Of a DNA stretch of 64,000 nucleotides, positions 39,211-47,660 are shown piece after piece. Where the stretch lies: contig NZ_CP012552.1 of NCBI RefSeq assembly GCF_004803855.2, positions 1,612,001-1,676,000 on the forward strand, read 5' to 3'. The translations under genes and the position numbers were made by a program. The DNA comes from Campylobacter sp. RM16192. GTDB lineage: Bacteria > Campylobacterota > Campylobacteria > Campylobacterales > Campylobacteraceae. Position 1 is the stretch's first letter. Each line of letters starts with the position of its first letter. The notes beneath the pieces were generated by a model. It saw only the letters and a program-made list of their open reading frames with translations. It was not told the DNA's origin and ran no database searches.

Positions 39211-40077
39211 ATGCAAAAATTTATAAAGACACTTAAAGATATAGGTGATTTAATAGTTTTTAAGCACTCAGTTTTTGCTTTACCATTTATATTTACGGCG
39301 ATGATAGTTGCGAGCAAGCACGTAAATAACTCGGCTTGGTTTGGCTGGAAACTGCTTATTTTAGGCGTTATCTGCGCAGTAAGTGCAAGAAATTTTGCAA
39401 TGGCTTTTAATAGATACAGTGATGAAGATATAGACAAATTAAATCCAAGAACTGCAAATCGCCCAAGCGTGGATGGGCGCATAGGGCGCTCGAATTTGCT
39501 TATCTTCATCATCGCAAACGCCGCGATTTTTGTAATAGTGGCTTGGTTTATCAACGATCTTGCGTTTTGGCTGTCATTTCCGATTTTAGCTATCCTTGGC
39601 GGCTATTCGCTGTTTAAGCGTTTTAGCGAGCTTGCACACTTGGTGCTTGGTTTATCGCTTGGTTTAGCTCCGATCGCAGGAGCGGTGGCGATAAGTGCCA
39701 GCATACCGCTTTGGAGCGCGCTACTGTGCCTTGGGGTGATGTTTTGGGTGGCGGGATTTGACCTGCTTTATTCGCTTCAGGATATGGAATTTGATAGAGA
39801 AAAGGGGCTTTTTAGCATACCTTCGATATATGGCGAAAAGGCGACAATGTTTATCTCCGCTATTTTTCATGCCAACGCAGTATTACTATGGCTACTTTTT
39901 GCTTGGGCGGCAAAGCTTGGAGTATGGGCGTTTTTGGGAATAATAACAAGCGGAGTTATTTTATTTTTTGAGCATAAAATAGTAAGAAAAGATTTTAGCA
40001 AGATAGACAGAGCATTTTTCACATTAAACGGCTATCTTGGAATTTTATTTTTTATATTTATATGGATAGATCTATGA
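39211..40077 (+). CDS. mqnP: Menaquinone biosynthesis prenyltransferase MqnP (UbiA family)
   Basis: A 288-residue membrane prenyltransferase with eight or nine helices. The first Asp-rich site is AFNRYSDEDIDKLNPRTANRP; the second is YSLQDMEFDREKG. The pattern fits MqnP, which prenylates 1,4-dihydroxy-6-naphthoate in the futalosine pathway used by Campylobacter, rather than UbiA, since ubiquinone is absent from this phylum. That choice is by pathway inference. Its stop overlaps the next gene. Confidence 0.85.
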   Translation: MQKFIKTLKDIGDLIVFKHSVFALPFIFTAMIVASKHVNNSAWFGWKLLILGVICAVSARNFAMAFNRYSDEDIDKLNPRTANRPSVDGRIGRSNLLIFIIANAAIFVIVAWFINDLAFWLSFPILAILGGYSLFKRFSELAHLVLGLSLGLAPIAGAVAISASIPLWSALLCLGVMFWVAGFDLLYSLQDMEFDREKGLFSIPSIYGEKATMFISAIFHANAVLLWLLFAWAAKLGVWAFLGIITSGVILFFEHKIVRKDFSKIDRAFFTLNGYLGILFFIFIWIDL

Positions 40078-40592
40078 GGCTTGTTCCCGCGAATTTAGAG
40101 ATATTTTTTGAAAAGATTGATGGCAGACAAAGAGAATTTTTACTCGAATTTGACAAATTAAGTGGAAGCGAAGAAGATCCTCTAGGTCAATGGATAAAAC
40201 GCGCCAAGGCTAAAGGCGAAACAAGAGATAGTGATCAAGTACTTTTAACATTACTTATAGAGCTTCACCGTAAATTTGACGAACTAAACGCCTTTATAAA
40301 AAATGAAAAAACAATTAAATTAGAACTAAGTCAAAGCTGTATAATAGACGGCATAGGATTTGAAAATTTTAGCATTAAAGAGGCAAAATTGAGCACCGGC
40401 GCAAGCTATTATGCTAGAATTTCGATGCCTATATTTCCCAAACGTGATGTCGCTATATTTTTTGAGGCAGTTGATGAAAAAAGGGCCAAGATAACCAGAA
40501 TGAACGAGAGTGACGAAAGCGATTATAATGGCTACGTTACAGCAAGAGAAAGAGTGATGATAAGAGAGCTAAGGAGTACAAATGGACAGTGA
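40074..40592 (+). CDS. PilZ-like domain protein, hypothetical
   Basis: A 172-residue soluble protein. The second half (KTIKLELSQSCIIDGIGFEN, YARISMPIFPKRDVAIFFEAVD, DYNGYVTARERVMIRELRS) has the beta-barrel spacing and terminal helix of PilZ-like c-di-GMP domains, but the classic RxxxR pair is not clear. I chose ATG 40074, which overlaps the mqnP stop as ATGA, with GGA 10 bases before it; an ATG 12 bases upstream is also possible. It is followed by an overlapping membrane-anchored HTH gene. Confidence 0.55.
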   Translation: MRLVPANLEIFFEKIDGRQREFLLEFDKLSGSEEDPLGQWIKRAKAKGETRDSDQVLLTLLIELHRKFDELNAFIKNEKTIKLELSQSCIIDGIGFENFSIKEAKLSTGASYYARISMPIFPKRDVAIFFEAVDEKRAKITRMNESDESDYNGYVTARERVMIRELRSTNGQ

Positions 40593-41094
40593 TTTTATAA
40601 TTTTTATAGGATTTGGACTTATTTTAGTAATACTTTTTTTGTTAGTGGTGCTAAAAGATATGGAGGCTGGCAAAAAATTTGCAAGATATGAAAAAGTATT
40701 AGAAGGTATTATCCAAGAAAATCATCTCTTAAAAAAACAGCTTAACAATATAGAGATAGCAGGAAGTGCAAATATCGACGCAGAAGCGATAGAATCACGA
40801 TTAGAACAAAGATTAAACGAACAAATAAACTCAAAAATCATCCCCATAGTAAATACTCTTAAAGGGATAGAAACCTCCATAGACAGCTTTCAAGAAGAGC
40901 AACAAAACAGAATCTACACACTTGAAGAACGAACCAAAACCATAGGAAAAATAACATCAAATAGCGAAGAAACTGACGAAAAACGAATTATAGATATGTA
41001 TAAAGATGGTAAAAACATAGAAACAATAGCCAAAGATCTTAGACTGGGAATAGGCAAAGTCGAATTTGTCCTCAAGTTTAATAAACTCATTTAG
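40582..41094 (+). CDS. Membrane-anchored coiled-coil protein with C-terminal HTH (DUF2802/DUF6115-like)
   Basis: A 170-residue protein: a signal-anchor helix at residues 3-24 (DFIIFIGFGLILVILFLLVV), a coiled-coil middle (ENHLLKKQLNNIE and ESRLEQRLNEQ) and a small C-terminal helix-turn-helix (RIIDMYKDGKNIETIAKDLRLGIG). This plan resembles DUF2802/DUF6115 proteins found near flagellar genes. Ribosome-binding site AAGGAG lies at 40571-40576. It overlaps the PilZ-like gene by 11 bases, so the two are a unit; the role is unknown. Confidence 0.62.
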   Translation: MDSDFIIFIGFGLILVILFLLVVLKDMEAGKKFARYEKVLEGIIQENHLLKKQLNNIEIAGSANIDAEAIESRLEQRLNEQINSKIIPIVNTLKGIETSIDSFQEEQQNRIYTLEERTKTIGKITSNSEETDEKRIIDMYKDGKNIETIAKDLRLGIGKVEFVLKFNKLI

Positions 41095-41182
41095 ATAAAT
41101 AAAACTAATTAAACTTATAAAATATAAAAAATAAACATCACCAAAATATCCAAAATTTAAAAAATTTTAAAGCTAAGCTCCA

Positions 41183-41188
41183 TATAAT
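41183..41188 (+). promoter_or_regulatory. -10 box for moaA
   Basis: Perfect TATAAT in the gap before moaA, 50 bases ahead of its ATG, with AAGGG serving as ribosome-binding site at about 41226. An A/T-rich stretch precedes it. Confidence 0.5.
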
Positions 41189-41237
41189 GCTTATAAATTT
41201 GTTTAGATAAAAATCTAAATTAACTAAGGGTAGAAAG

Positions 41238-42206
41238 ATGTTGATAGACGGGCATGGACGAGTTGTTGATTATCTGCGCATTTCAGTAACGCAACGCTGT
41301 AATTTTAGATGCAAGTACTGTATGCCAAAAACCCCTTTTGAATGGACACCAAAAGAGAATTTACTAAGCTTTGAAGAGCTATTTTTATTTGTTAAAGTTG
41401 CAATTGACGAGGGTGTAAAAAAGATCCGTATAACAGGCGGCGAGCCGCTTTTAAGAAAAGATCTTGACAGCTTTATAAGAATGATACACGACTACAAAAG
41501 CGATATAGACTTAGCCCTTACAACCAACGGCTATATGCTAAAGCACTATGCAAGAGCACTTAAAGACGCAGGACTTAAAAGACTAAACATGTCACTTGAT
41601 AGCCTAAAGATAGAAAAAGCCAAATTTATCGCGCAAAAAAGCGTCTTGCACGAGGTTTTAACGGGCTTTGAGGCTGCACTTGATGCAGGACTTAAAGTAA
41701 AGATAAATACGGTCGCACTAAAAGGCGTAAACGATGATGAGCTGGTAAGCTTGCTTGAGTTTGCAAAGAGTAGAGATTGTCAAATTCGCTTTATCGAATA
41801 TATGGAAAACATGCACGCAGACGACGAGCTTAAAGGCATGAAAACGGCTGAAATTTTAGACGTGATCGGGCAAAAATACAAAGTCACAAGTGACGGCAAA
41901 CTACCTACAAGCCCTGCTAGTATCTACATGCTTGAAGACGGATACAAATTTGGCATTATAGATCCGCATAAGCATGATTTCTGCGAGAGTTGCAACAGAA
42001 TTCGCCTGACAGCCGAAGGATTTTTGATACCATGCTTATATTTTGAAGATGCGATGAGCATAAAAGACGCGGTAAAAGCGGGTGACGTCAAGGGCGCGAG
42101 CGAAGTTTTACGTAAAGTGCTTCAAAACAAACCTGAGAAAAACAAGTGGGAAGTTGGGGCTAGAAACGAAACTTCAAGCAGAGCCTTTTACCAAACAGGC
42201 GGCTAA
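41238..42206 (+). CDS. moaA: GTP 3',8-cyclase MoaA
   Basis: A 322-residue radical SAM enzyme that starts molybdopterin synthesis from GTP. The SAM cluster motif is [10 protein letters not shown]; the second cluster is [18 protein letters not shown] near residue 252. The C-terminus ends in the essential Gly-Gly tail (YQTGG). Molybdoenzymes are central to Campylobacter respiration. The queE gene follows after a 37-base gap with its own -10-like box. Confidence 0.97.
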   Translation: MLIDGHGRVVDYLRISVTQRCNFRCKYCMPKTPFEWTPKENLLSFEELFLFVKVAIDEGVKKIRITGGEPLLRKDLDSFIRMIHDYKSDIDLALTTNGYMLKHYARALKDAGLKRLNMSLDSLKIEKAKFIAQKSVLHEVLTGFEAALDAGLKVKINTVALKGVNDDELVSLLEFAKSRDCQIRFIEYMENMHADDELKGMKTAEILDVIGQKYKVTSDGKLPTSPASIYMLEDGYKFGIIDPHKHDFCESCNRIRLTAEGFLIPCLYFEDAMSIKDAVKAGDVKGASEVLRKVLQNKPEKNKWEVGARNETSSRAFYQTGG

Positions 42207-42213
42207 ATTTTGA

Positions 42214-42219
42214 TATAAT
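42214..42219 (+). promoter_or_regulatory. Putative -10 box for queE
   Basis: Perfect TATAAT preceded by TTTTGA, 25 bases before the queE start and just after the moaA stop. It may give queE-queD a separate start of transcription. Confidence 0.45.
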
Positions 42220-42243
42220 CTCGCCAAATTTGAAAGGTAAAAT

Positions 42244-43005
42244 TTGGGTTTAAATTTGGTCGAGAGCTTTTTAAGTATACAAGGCGAGGGCGCAAGCAGT
42301 GGCAAACTCGCCATATTTTTACGCTTTGCTGGGTGTAACCTAACTTGCAAAGGCTTTGGCGTAAGTAAAATTTCGCCAAAAACAGGCGAGGCGCTAACAG
42401 GTTGCGATACCATAAGAGCCGTTTACACAAGCCACTTTAAATACCAAAATTTAACCTCTCAAGAAATTTTATCTATCATCAAAAAATACGATAAAAATTT
42501 ACATCAAAAACCCATCGTTGTAATAACCGGTGGCGAGCCGCTTTTGCACTATAAAAACGAAGATTTTATAAATTTGGTTCAAAATTTGCTTAATGAAAAT
42601 TACGAAGTGCATTTTGAGACAAACGGCACGATCGAAGTTAATTTTAGTAAATTTGAACTTTATAAAAATTGCACTTTTGCTATTAGCGTTAAGTTAAGCG
42701 CAAGCGGTGAAACGAAGGCTAAACGCATAAATAAAGCGGCTCTAAAGGCTATAAAAAACAGCGCGAAACAGAGCTTTTATAAATTTGTGATAAATGATGA
42801 GTTGATCCAAAGCCGACAAGCAGCGGATGAGATTTTTGAAATCCTTGAAATTTGCGAAAATGATGTTTTTTGCATGCCTCAAGGTTATGATAAAATAAGT
42901 CTTGAAAAAAACGCAAGGAGCGTGGCTGAATTTTGCATAAATTTTGGCTTTAACTACACCGATCGCGTGCACATAAGGCTTTGGGGCGATAAGGACGGAG
43001 TTTAA
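42244..43005 (+). CDS. queE: 7-carboxy-7-deazaguanine synthase QueE, with interrupted cysteine motif
   Basis: A 253-residue radical SAM enzyme making 7-carboxy-7-deazaguanine for queuosine. FLSIQGEGASSGKLAIFLRF and the [11 protein letters not shown] glycine motif identify QueE. The cluster motif begins GCNLTCKGFG, where the usual third Cys of CX3CX2C is replaced; a GCD about 18 residues later may supply it. It starts at TTG 42244-42246 with GAAAGG upstream. queD begins directly after its stop. Confidence 0.88.
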   Translation: MGLNLVESFLSIQGEGASSGKLAIFLRFAGCNLTCKGFGVSKISPKTGEALTGCDTIRAVYTSHFKYQNLTSQEILSIIKKYDKNLHQKPIVVITGGEPLLHYKNEDFINLVQNLLNENYEVHFETNGTIEVNFSKFELYKNCTFAISVKLSASGETKAKRINKAALKAIKNSAKQSFYKFVINDELIQSRQAADEIFEILEICENDVFCMPQGYDKISLEKNARSVAEFCINFGFNYTDRVHIRLWGDKDGV

Positions 43006-43587
43006 ATGATTATTAGAAAACTTTTTAAATTTGAAAACGCTCACATCGTGAGATTTTGCAGCTCAAAAAGATGCAAAACGAGCATCCACGGACACTCTTA
43101 TAGAGCTGAAATCCTGCTTGAGTCAAATTTCTTAGATAACGCGGGCATGGTTTATGATTTTGGTTTAATGAAGCAAAACATCAAGTGTCTAATCGACAGC
43201 TTTGATCACACGACTACGCTTTTTAGTGGCGATGACGAAGAGTACTTAGATGACATGAAAAAACACTCAAAACGCTGGATAGAAATACCAGTAAATCCAT
43301 CCGCCGAGCAGTTTTGCAGGATATTTTTCGTGCTAATTGACAGGCTTTTAAAATCAACTGTCATGCAAAACGGCGAGCGCGAAGTAAAAATTCATAGCGT
43401 TATCGTGCATGAGACCGACACAGGCTATGCGCAGTGCTTTAGGGATGATTCATATAACGCTAAAATGGGCGAGATAAATTTAAAAGATATTATATTTTCG
43501 CCTGAAATCATAAGCGAATGGGATGATAAAGAGCTCTTTGAAAAGATAAAACTGGGACAAAAAATCATAAACCCAAAGGAGGTCTAA
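43006..43587 (+). CDS. queD: 6-carboxy-5,6,7,8-tetrahydropterin synthase QueD
   Basis: A 193-residue pterin synthase-fold enzyme acting before QueE in the preQ0 route. Zn His residues appear in FENAHIVRF and TSIHGHSYRAEI, the catalytic Cys in the CSSKRCKT loop, the substrate segment in VYDFGLMKQ, and FDHTT and HETDTGYAQ follow. It is longer than the 120-residue E. coli form. It touches the queE stop and overlaps the lipoprotein gene by one base. Confidence 0.93.
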   Translation: MIIRKLFKFENAHIVRFCSSKRCKTSIHGHSYRAEILLESNFLDNAGMVYDFGLMKQNIKCLIDSFDHTTTLFSGDDEEYLDDMKKHSKRWIEIPVNPSAEQFCRIFFVLIDRLLKSTVMQNGEREVKIHSVIVHETDTGYAQCFRDDSYNAKMGEINLKDIIFSPEIISEWDDKELFEKIKLGQKIINPKEV

Positions 43588-43775
43588 TGAGGCAAATTTT
43601 TGGGATTTTGGCTTTGATTTTGGCACTGTTTTTTGCAGGCTGTGAGGACGAAAAGAAGCAGGTTTTGCTTGATCTAAACGAAATTCCGCCGAGCGATGTG
43701 CCCATAGCCGCACCTGATGCGAACGTAACTATAGATGAAAATTTACCGCCTGAGCCGGTAGTTGAAGGGAAATAA
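43587..43775 (+). CDS. Small lipoprotein
   Basis: A 62-residue precursor with a signal helix followed by a lipobox (LFFAGCED), so the mature protein starts at Cys19 or so and has only about 44 residues, Pro- and Asp-rich. It has AAGGAGG as ribosome-binding site (43576-43582) and is coupled to queD and to the next membrane gene by one-base overlaps. I recall a similar small lipoprotein gene at this place in C. jejuni. No function can be given. Confidence 0.7.
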   Translation: MRQIFGILALILALFFAGCEDEKKQVLLDLNEIPPSDVPIAAPDANVTIDENLPPEPVVEGK

Positions 43776-44188
43776 TGGAATTTAACGAGAGTTTAAAAGA
43801 GCTTTACGAGATGGCGCTTAGCCTGCATTTAGGGCTTGCAATTATCTTAATAGCGCTTATCATCATTCACTTTTGCCTCATAGAATTTGGCGTGAGTTCG
43901 CCATCTTACGCAAAACGAATTAGATTTTTCTTGCCTACCTACTACAGCTTTTTAGCAGCTATGCTAATGACTGGGCTTTTGCTAATGAGTGTTTTTTACT
44001 TTCATCTGAGTTTTAGAGCGGTTGTAATGATAGTAGTTTGGGTGTTTCTCATCGGACTTGGGGCGATGGAGTTTAAGAAGCTAAAAGTAGCTATAAAGAG
44101 TAAAAATTTTATAGATTTTAGAAAAAAAATGAGATTTAAAATTTTACTTGATCTTGCACTGGTTCTTATCGCAAGCGGTGTGCGATGA
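43775..44188 (+). CDS. Four-helix membrane protein, unrecognised
   Basis: A 137-residue protein with four hydrophobic segments (about residues 17-36, 50-73, 80-98 and 121-135) and a His in the first (IIIHFCLIEF) and third segments that could bind heme or metal. The final helix ends at the C-terminus. It is linked by a 1-base overlap to the lipoprotein and a 4-base overlap to rsmE, so it is part of the queE-to-rsmE run. The family is not known to me. Confidence 0.68.
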   Translation: MEFNESLKELYEMALSLHLGLAIILIALIIIHFCLIEFGVSSPSYAKRIRFFLPTYYSFLAAMLMTGLLLMSVFYFHLSFRAVVMIVVWVFLIGLGAMEFKKLKVAIKSKNFIDFRKKMRFKILLDLALVLIASGVR

Positions 44189-44841
44189 AATTTCTTTATT
44201 CAAAACAGGCAGGAGATGAGCAAATTTGCCTGCAAAACGAGCAGTTTTTGCACCTTAAAGTAAGGCGAGCCAAGCTTGGCGAGCGAATTGATGTTAGAAA
44301 TTTAAAAGATGGGCAAAATTATATTTATGAAATTACAAATTTAGATAAAAAAGGCGCTAATCTATCTCTTGTTTTTAAACATAGTGTAGAGAGCGAAGAG
44401 CTAAATTTCAACCTTGGTTGGGCTATCATAGATACCAAAGTGATAGAAAAAACTCTGCCTAGCTTAAATGAGATTGGAGTTGGCAAGCTTATATTTTTCT
44501 ACTCCGATTTTTCTCAAAAAAACTTTAAAATTGATAAAGATAGACTTGAGAGAATTTTAATCAGCTCATGCGAGCAGTGCGGCCGAAATTCTATTATGCA
44601 AATTGAAATTTATAAAAATTTAGATGATGTTATCAAAGCTTATAAAGATGTAGCGTTAATTGATTTTGGCGGAGTAAATTTTGAAAATTATGCACAAAAC
44701 GAAGTCTTAATCATAGGCCCAGAAGGCGGCTTTAGTCAAACTGAACGCGAAAAAGTAAGCAAAAAATACAGCCTAAATTCAAAAAACATACTTCGCTCGC
44801 AAACTGCGATTTTAATCGTTGCTTCTAAAGTTTTGGTTTAA
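44185..44841 (+). CDS. rsmE: 16S rRNA m3U1498 methyltransferase RsmE
   Basis: A 218-residue SPOUT methyltransferase. The N-terminal PUA-like part starts HLKVRRAKLGERIDVRNL, and the knot motif is LIIGPEGGFSQTE followed by NILRSQTAILIVASKVL. It modifies U1498 of 16S rRNA. The length is slightly below the usual 240. It precedes rpmE with its own promoter in the 88-base gap. Confidence 0.92.
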   Translation: MKFLYSKQAGDEQICLQNEQFLHLKVRRAKLGERIDVRNLKDGQNYIYEITNLDKKGANLSLVFKHSVESEELNFNLGWAIIDTKVIEKTLPSLNEIGVGKLIFFYSDFSQKNFKIDKDRLERILISSCEQCGRNSIMQIEIYKNLDDVIKAYKDVALIDFGGVNFENYAQNEVLIIGPEGGFSQTEREKVSKKYSLNSKNILRSQTAILIVASKVLV

Positions 44842-44866
44842 ATTTGATTTTTAAAAAGTTTTTTTG

Positions 44867-44872
44867 TATAAT
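44867..44872 (+). promoter_or_regulatory. -10 box for rpmE
   Basis: Perfect TATAAT preceded by GTTTTTTTG, the periodic T-rich upstream pattern of Campylobacter sigma-70 promoters, 58 bases before the rpmE start. Confidence 0.6.
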
Positions 44873-44929
44873 CACGCCTTACTCTATGAACGAAATAAAT
44901 AATAAAAACAGGCTATAAAAGGATAAAAA

Positions 44930-45130
44930 ATGAAAAAAGAGATTCATCCGGAATTTGTTGAGTGCCAAGTAACTTGTGCTTGCGGTAACACTTTTACAAC
45001 TAAATCAAACAAAAATGAGATTAAAGTGGATATCTGCAGCGAGTGCCACCCGTTCTTCACAGGAAGCGAAAAGATCGTTGACTCTGCCGGTAGAGTTGAT
45101 AAATTTAAGAAAAAATATAACTTGAAATAA
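44930..45130 (+). CDS. rpmE: Ribosomal protein bL31
   Basis: A 66-residue large-subunit protein. Zn ligands are present as VTCACGNT (CxC) and DICSECHPF (CxxC), so it is the zinc-binding C+ form; no zinc-free paralogue is visible here. AAAGGAT precedes the ATG. The rsmI gene starts 5 bases after its stop. Confidence 0.97.
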   Translation: MKKEIHPEFVECQVTCACGNTFTTKSNKNEIKVDICSECHPFFTGSEKIVDSAGRVDKFKKKYNLK

Positions 45131-45134
45131 TACT

Positions 45135-45947
45135 TTGCTCTATTTCGTTCCTACTCCGATAGGAAATTTAGAGGACATTTCACTTCACGCATTAAATATT
45201 TTGCGTGAATGTGAAGTGATCTTTTGTGAAGATACAAGAGTTACCAAATCTCTAATAAATCTCTTAAATTCTCGCTTTGACTCAGATATAAAGATAGAAA
45301 AATTTATCTCGCTTCACTCTCATAACGAAGCTCAAATTCTTTCAAATTTAGACACGGAAATTTTCAAAAAAACAGTTGCTTATGTAAGTGATGCAGGAAT
45401 GCCCGCGATTAGCGATCCTGGAGTTGAGCTAGTAAGATTTGCTATCAAAAATGAAATCGATTATGAAGTCTTAAGCGGCTCAAGCGCAATACTTTTAGCA
45501 GTCGTTGCAAGCGGACTTTGCGATAAAGAATTTACTTTTTTAGGTTTTTTACCAAACACTGGCAAAGAGCGAATGATAGCCATGCAAAACGCACTAAATT
45601 CGCCATATCCTGTAGTCATATATGAAAGTACAAAAAGAGTGCTTGGGCTGGTAGAGCAGATAGCAAATTTGGAGCCTGATAGAAAAATTTTTGCCATAAA
45701 AGAGGCGACTAAAAAATTTGAAACCAAATTCAGCACAACCGCAAAAGAGTTAAAAGAGCAACTTCAAAATGCAAATTTAAAGGGCGAATGGTGTATCGTG
45801 ATAGATAAAAGCCTGCATCAAAGCATTGAAAAAATCACGATAGACGACATCGCCTCTCTTGATATACCTCCAAAAACCAAAGCCAAACTGATTGCCAAAA
45901 TCACAGGCGAAAACGTAAAGAAAATATACGAAAATCTAACAAAATAA
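45135..45947 (+). CDS. rsmI: 16S rRNA 2'-O-ribose C1402 methyltransferase RsmI
   Basis: A 270-residue TP-methylase. FVPTPIGNLEDISLHALNIL is the start signature, CEDTRVTKSLIN and YVSDAGMPAISDPG follow. It methylates the ribose of C1402 in the decoding centre. The start is taken as TTG 45135-45137, just after rpmE; no better start is in frame and there is no clear ribosome-binding site, suggesting coupling to rpmE translation. Confidence 0.94.
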   Translation: MLYFVPTPIGNLEDISLHALNILRECEVIFCEDTRVTKSLINLLNSRFDSDIKIEKFISLHSHNEAQILSNLDTEIFKKTVAYVSDAGMPAISDPGVELVRFAIKNEIDYEVLSGSSAILLAVVASGLCDKEFTFLGFLPNTGKERMIAMQNALNSPYPVVIYESTKRVLGLVEQIANLEPDRKIFAIKEATKKFETKFSTTAKELKEQLQNANLKGEWCIVIDKSLHQSIEKITIDDIASLDIPPKTKAKLIAKITGENVKKIYENLTK

Positions 45948-45982
45948 GCTAAATTTTACTGATTTTTAGCTATTATGAGCCG

Positions 45983-46663
45983 ATGATTATATATGGAAAA
46001 CAGCTATTTTTACACATTATAAAGCACTATAAAAAAAGCGTTAAAACTATCTACCTTGCAAAAGAGTGCGATAAAGCTACATTTTCGCAAATCGCTTCCG
46101 TTGGAGCGCCCATAAAGCGAGTGGATAATCAAAAAGCGCAAGCTCTTGCGCGCGGAGGCAACCACCAAGGCTTTTTAGCCGAAGTTGAAGAGTTTGGCTT
46201 TAAACAGTTTGACGAGCTAAAAAAGCGAAATTTTATAACCGTGATTTATGGACTCAGTGATGTTGGAAATATAGGTGCTATCATCAGAACCGCTCATGCT
46301 TTGGGATGTGAGGGCATAGTCGTAGTGGCTAAAAGTCTTGCCATGGAAGGCGTCATAAGAGCAAGCAGCGGTGCGGCATACGAGATAGATATCGCTCTTA
46401 TAGAAGACGGGCTTAGCGCGCTAAATGAGTTGAAGCAATGCGGATTTAAGCTCTATGCAACAGCAAGCGGCGGTAAAAACGTAAATGAGATGAAATTTGG
46501 TCCTAAAACAGCTCTTGTTATGGGAAGTGAAGGCGAAGGAATGCCGAAAAAAGCGATCTTAAAATGCGACGAGTGCGTCGGTATAAAGATGAAAAACGGC
46601 TGGGATTCGCTAAATGTAAGTGCGGCTTTCGCCATAATTTGTGACAGGATTATAAATGAATGA
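45983..46663 (+). CDS. rlmB: SpoU-family 23S rRNA methyltransferase (RlmB-like)
   Basis: A 226-residue SPOUT methyltransferase. The N-terminal substrate-binding part is short; the knot has GLSDVGNIGAIIRTAHALG (motif 1), LVMGSEGEGMPK (motif 2) and SLNVSAAFAIICD (motif 3). These match the RlmB/TrmH type that makes 2'-O-methylguanosine 2251 of 23S rRNA; specificity is inferred. It overlaps the RodZ-like gene by 8 bases. Confidence 0.88.
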   Translation: MIIYGKQLFLHIIKHYKKSVKTIYLAKECDKATFSQIASVGAPIKRVDNQKAQALARGGNHQGFLAEVEEFGFKQFDELKKRNFITVIYGLSDVGNIGAIIRTAHALGCEGIVVVAKSLAMEGVIRASSGAAYEIDIALIEDGLSALNELKQCGFKLYATASGGKNVNEMKFGPKTALVMGSEGEGMPKKAILKCDECVGIKMKNGWDSLNVSAAFAIICDRIINE

Positions 46664-47660
46664 AATTAGTAGCTTACAAGAAATTGGTCTAAATGAAATT
46701 GCAAGAAAAACGCATATAGAGGCTGAATATGTAGGTTATATTATCGATAGAAATTACAAAAAGCTTGCAAGATTAAATGCTAAAGGCTTTATTAAAATTT
46801 TAGAGCGCGAATATAATATTAATTTTAAAGAATGGTTAGAAGAGTATGAGCAATTTATGTCTAAATATAAGGATGAAATTCCACAAAAAAGTATCAATAT
46901 TTTTCCCAAAATTATAGCATATACATCTGGTCATAAAATATCCACATGGAAATTATTAATACTAGCCACTATTTTAATAATAGTAGTATTTTTTATATGG
47001 TTTTTTGAAGGGCATAAAAGTATAAGTAATATATCTATTATTTTTGAAGATAAAAATAGAAGTGTAAGCTATACAAATACCGCAGCAGTAGAAGAAGCTG
47101 AGAGAAATATAAATATAATAAAAAGTTCAAATGCAACTGTAAATTTACAAGATTCTATAACAAAAGAAAAAGTAAAACAACAGCCTGAGCAGATAATAAA
47201 TTCGACTATAATTCAAGCAGATATACCAAAAGCAGAAAAAATAGATGAAAATAAATCAAAAGAACAACCTAAAGAAGAGGTAGAAAAAATAGAAATTGAA
47301 ACAATACCACAAAAAATTACTACAAAAATAAATCAAAATAAATCTACTGTGCTAGGAAGCAAATATATCACAACCGGGTTAAATGAAGTTCAAATTAATC
47401 CCAGAAGAAAAGTTTGGATAGGGATTATAAATCTTGAGAATAACAAAAAAAGATATATTGACACAGATAAGCCTTTAAGTATAAACTTAAATCAAAAACA
47501 AATTATAGTAACTGGACATGGAAATATAAATTTAGATATTGACGGAGATATCATAAAATTTGACAACCTTAATCCCAAAAGATTTTTAGTAGAGAAAGAT
47601 AAGATAACACTAATAAGCTATGATGAATTTGTGTCTTTAAATAAAGGCAAATCTTGGTAA
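46656..47660 (+). CDS. RodZ-like membrane protein (HTH, TM helix, periplasmic beta domain)
   Basis: A 334-residue single-span protein. Residues 1-70 look like a HTH (LQEIGLNEIARKTHIEAEYVGYII); a membrane helix follows at about 108-127 (WKLLILATILIIVVFFIW), then a Lys/Glu/Ile-rich linker to about 230, then a beta-rich end (RKVWIGIINLENNKKRYIDT, NINLDIDGDII, NPKRFLVEKD) spaced like the RodZ DUF4115 domain. RodZ joins MreB to the wall machinery. This identity is my inference from architecture; C. jejuni annotation, as I recall, calls it only a membrane protein. Confidence 0.6.
   Translation: MNEISSLQEIGLNEIARKTHIEAEYVGYIIDRNYKKLARLNAKGFIKILEREYNINFKEWLEEYEQFMSKYKDEIPQKSINIFPKIIAYTSGHKISTWKLLILATILIIVVFFIWFFEGHKSISNISIIFEDKNRSVSYTNTAAVEEAERNINIIKSSNATVNLQDSITKEKVKQQPEQIINSTIIQADIPKAEKIDENKSKEQPKEEVEKIEIETIPQKITTKINQNKSTVLGSKYITTGLNEVQINPRRKVWIGIINLENNKKRYIDTDKPLSINLNQKQIIVTGHGNINLDIDGDIIKFDNLNPKRFLVEKDKITLISYDEFVSLNKGKSW

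Noticed and set aside
39114-39554. N-terminal extension of the FAD oxidoreductase
   Set aside because: It is antisense to mqnP, which has clear family motifs, and the ATG at 39113 has a good ribosome-binding site and starts the flavin loop at residue 4.
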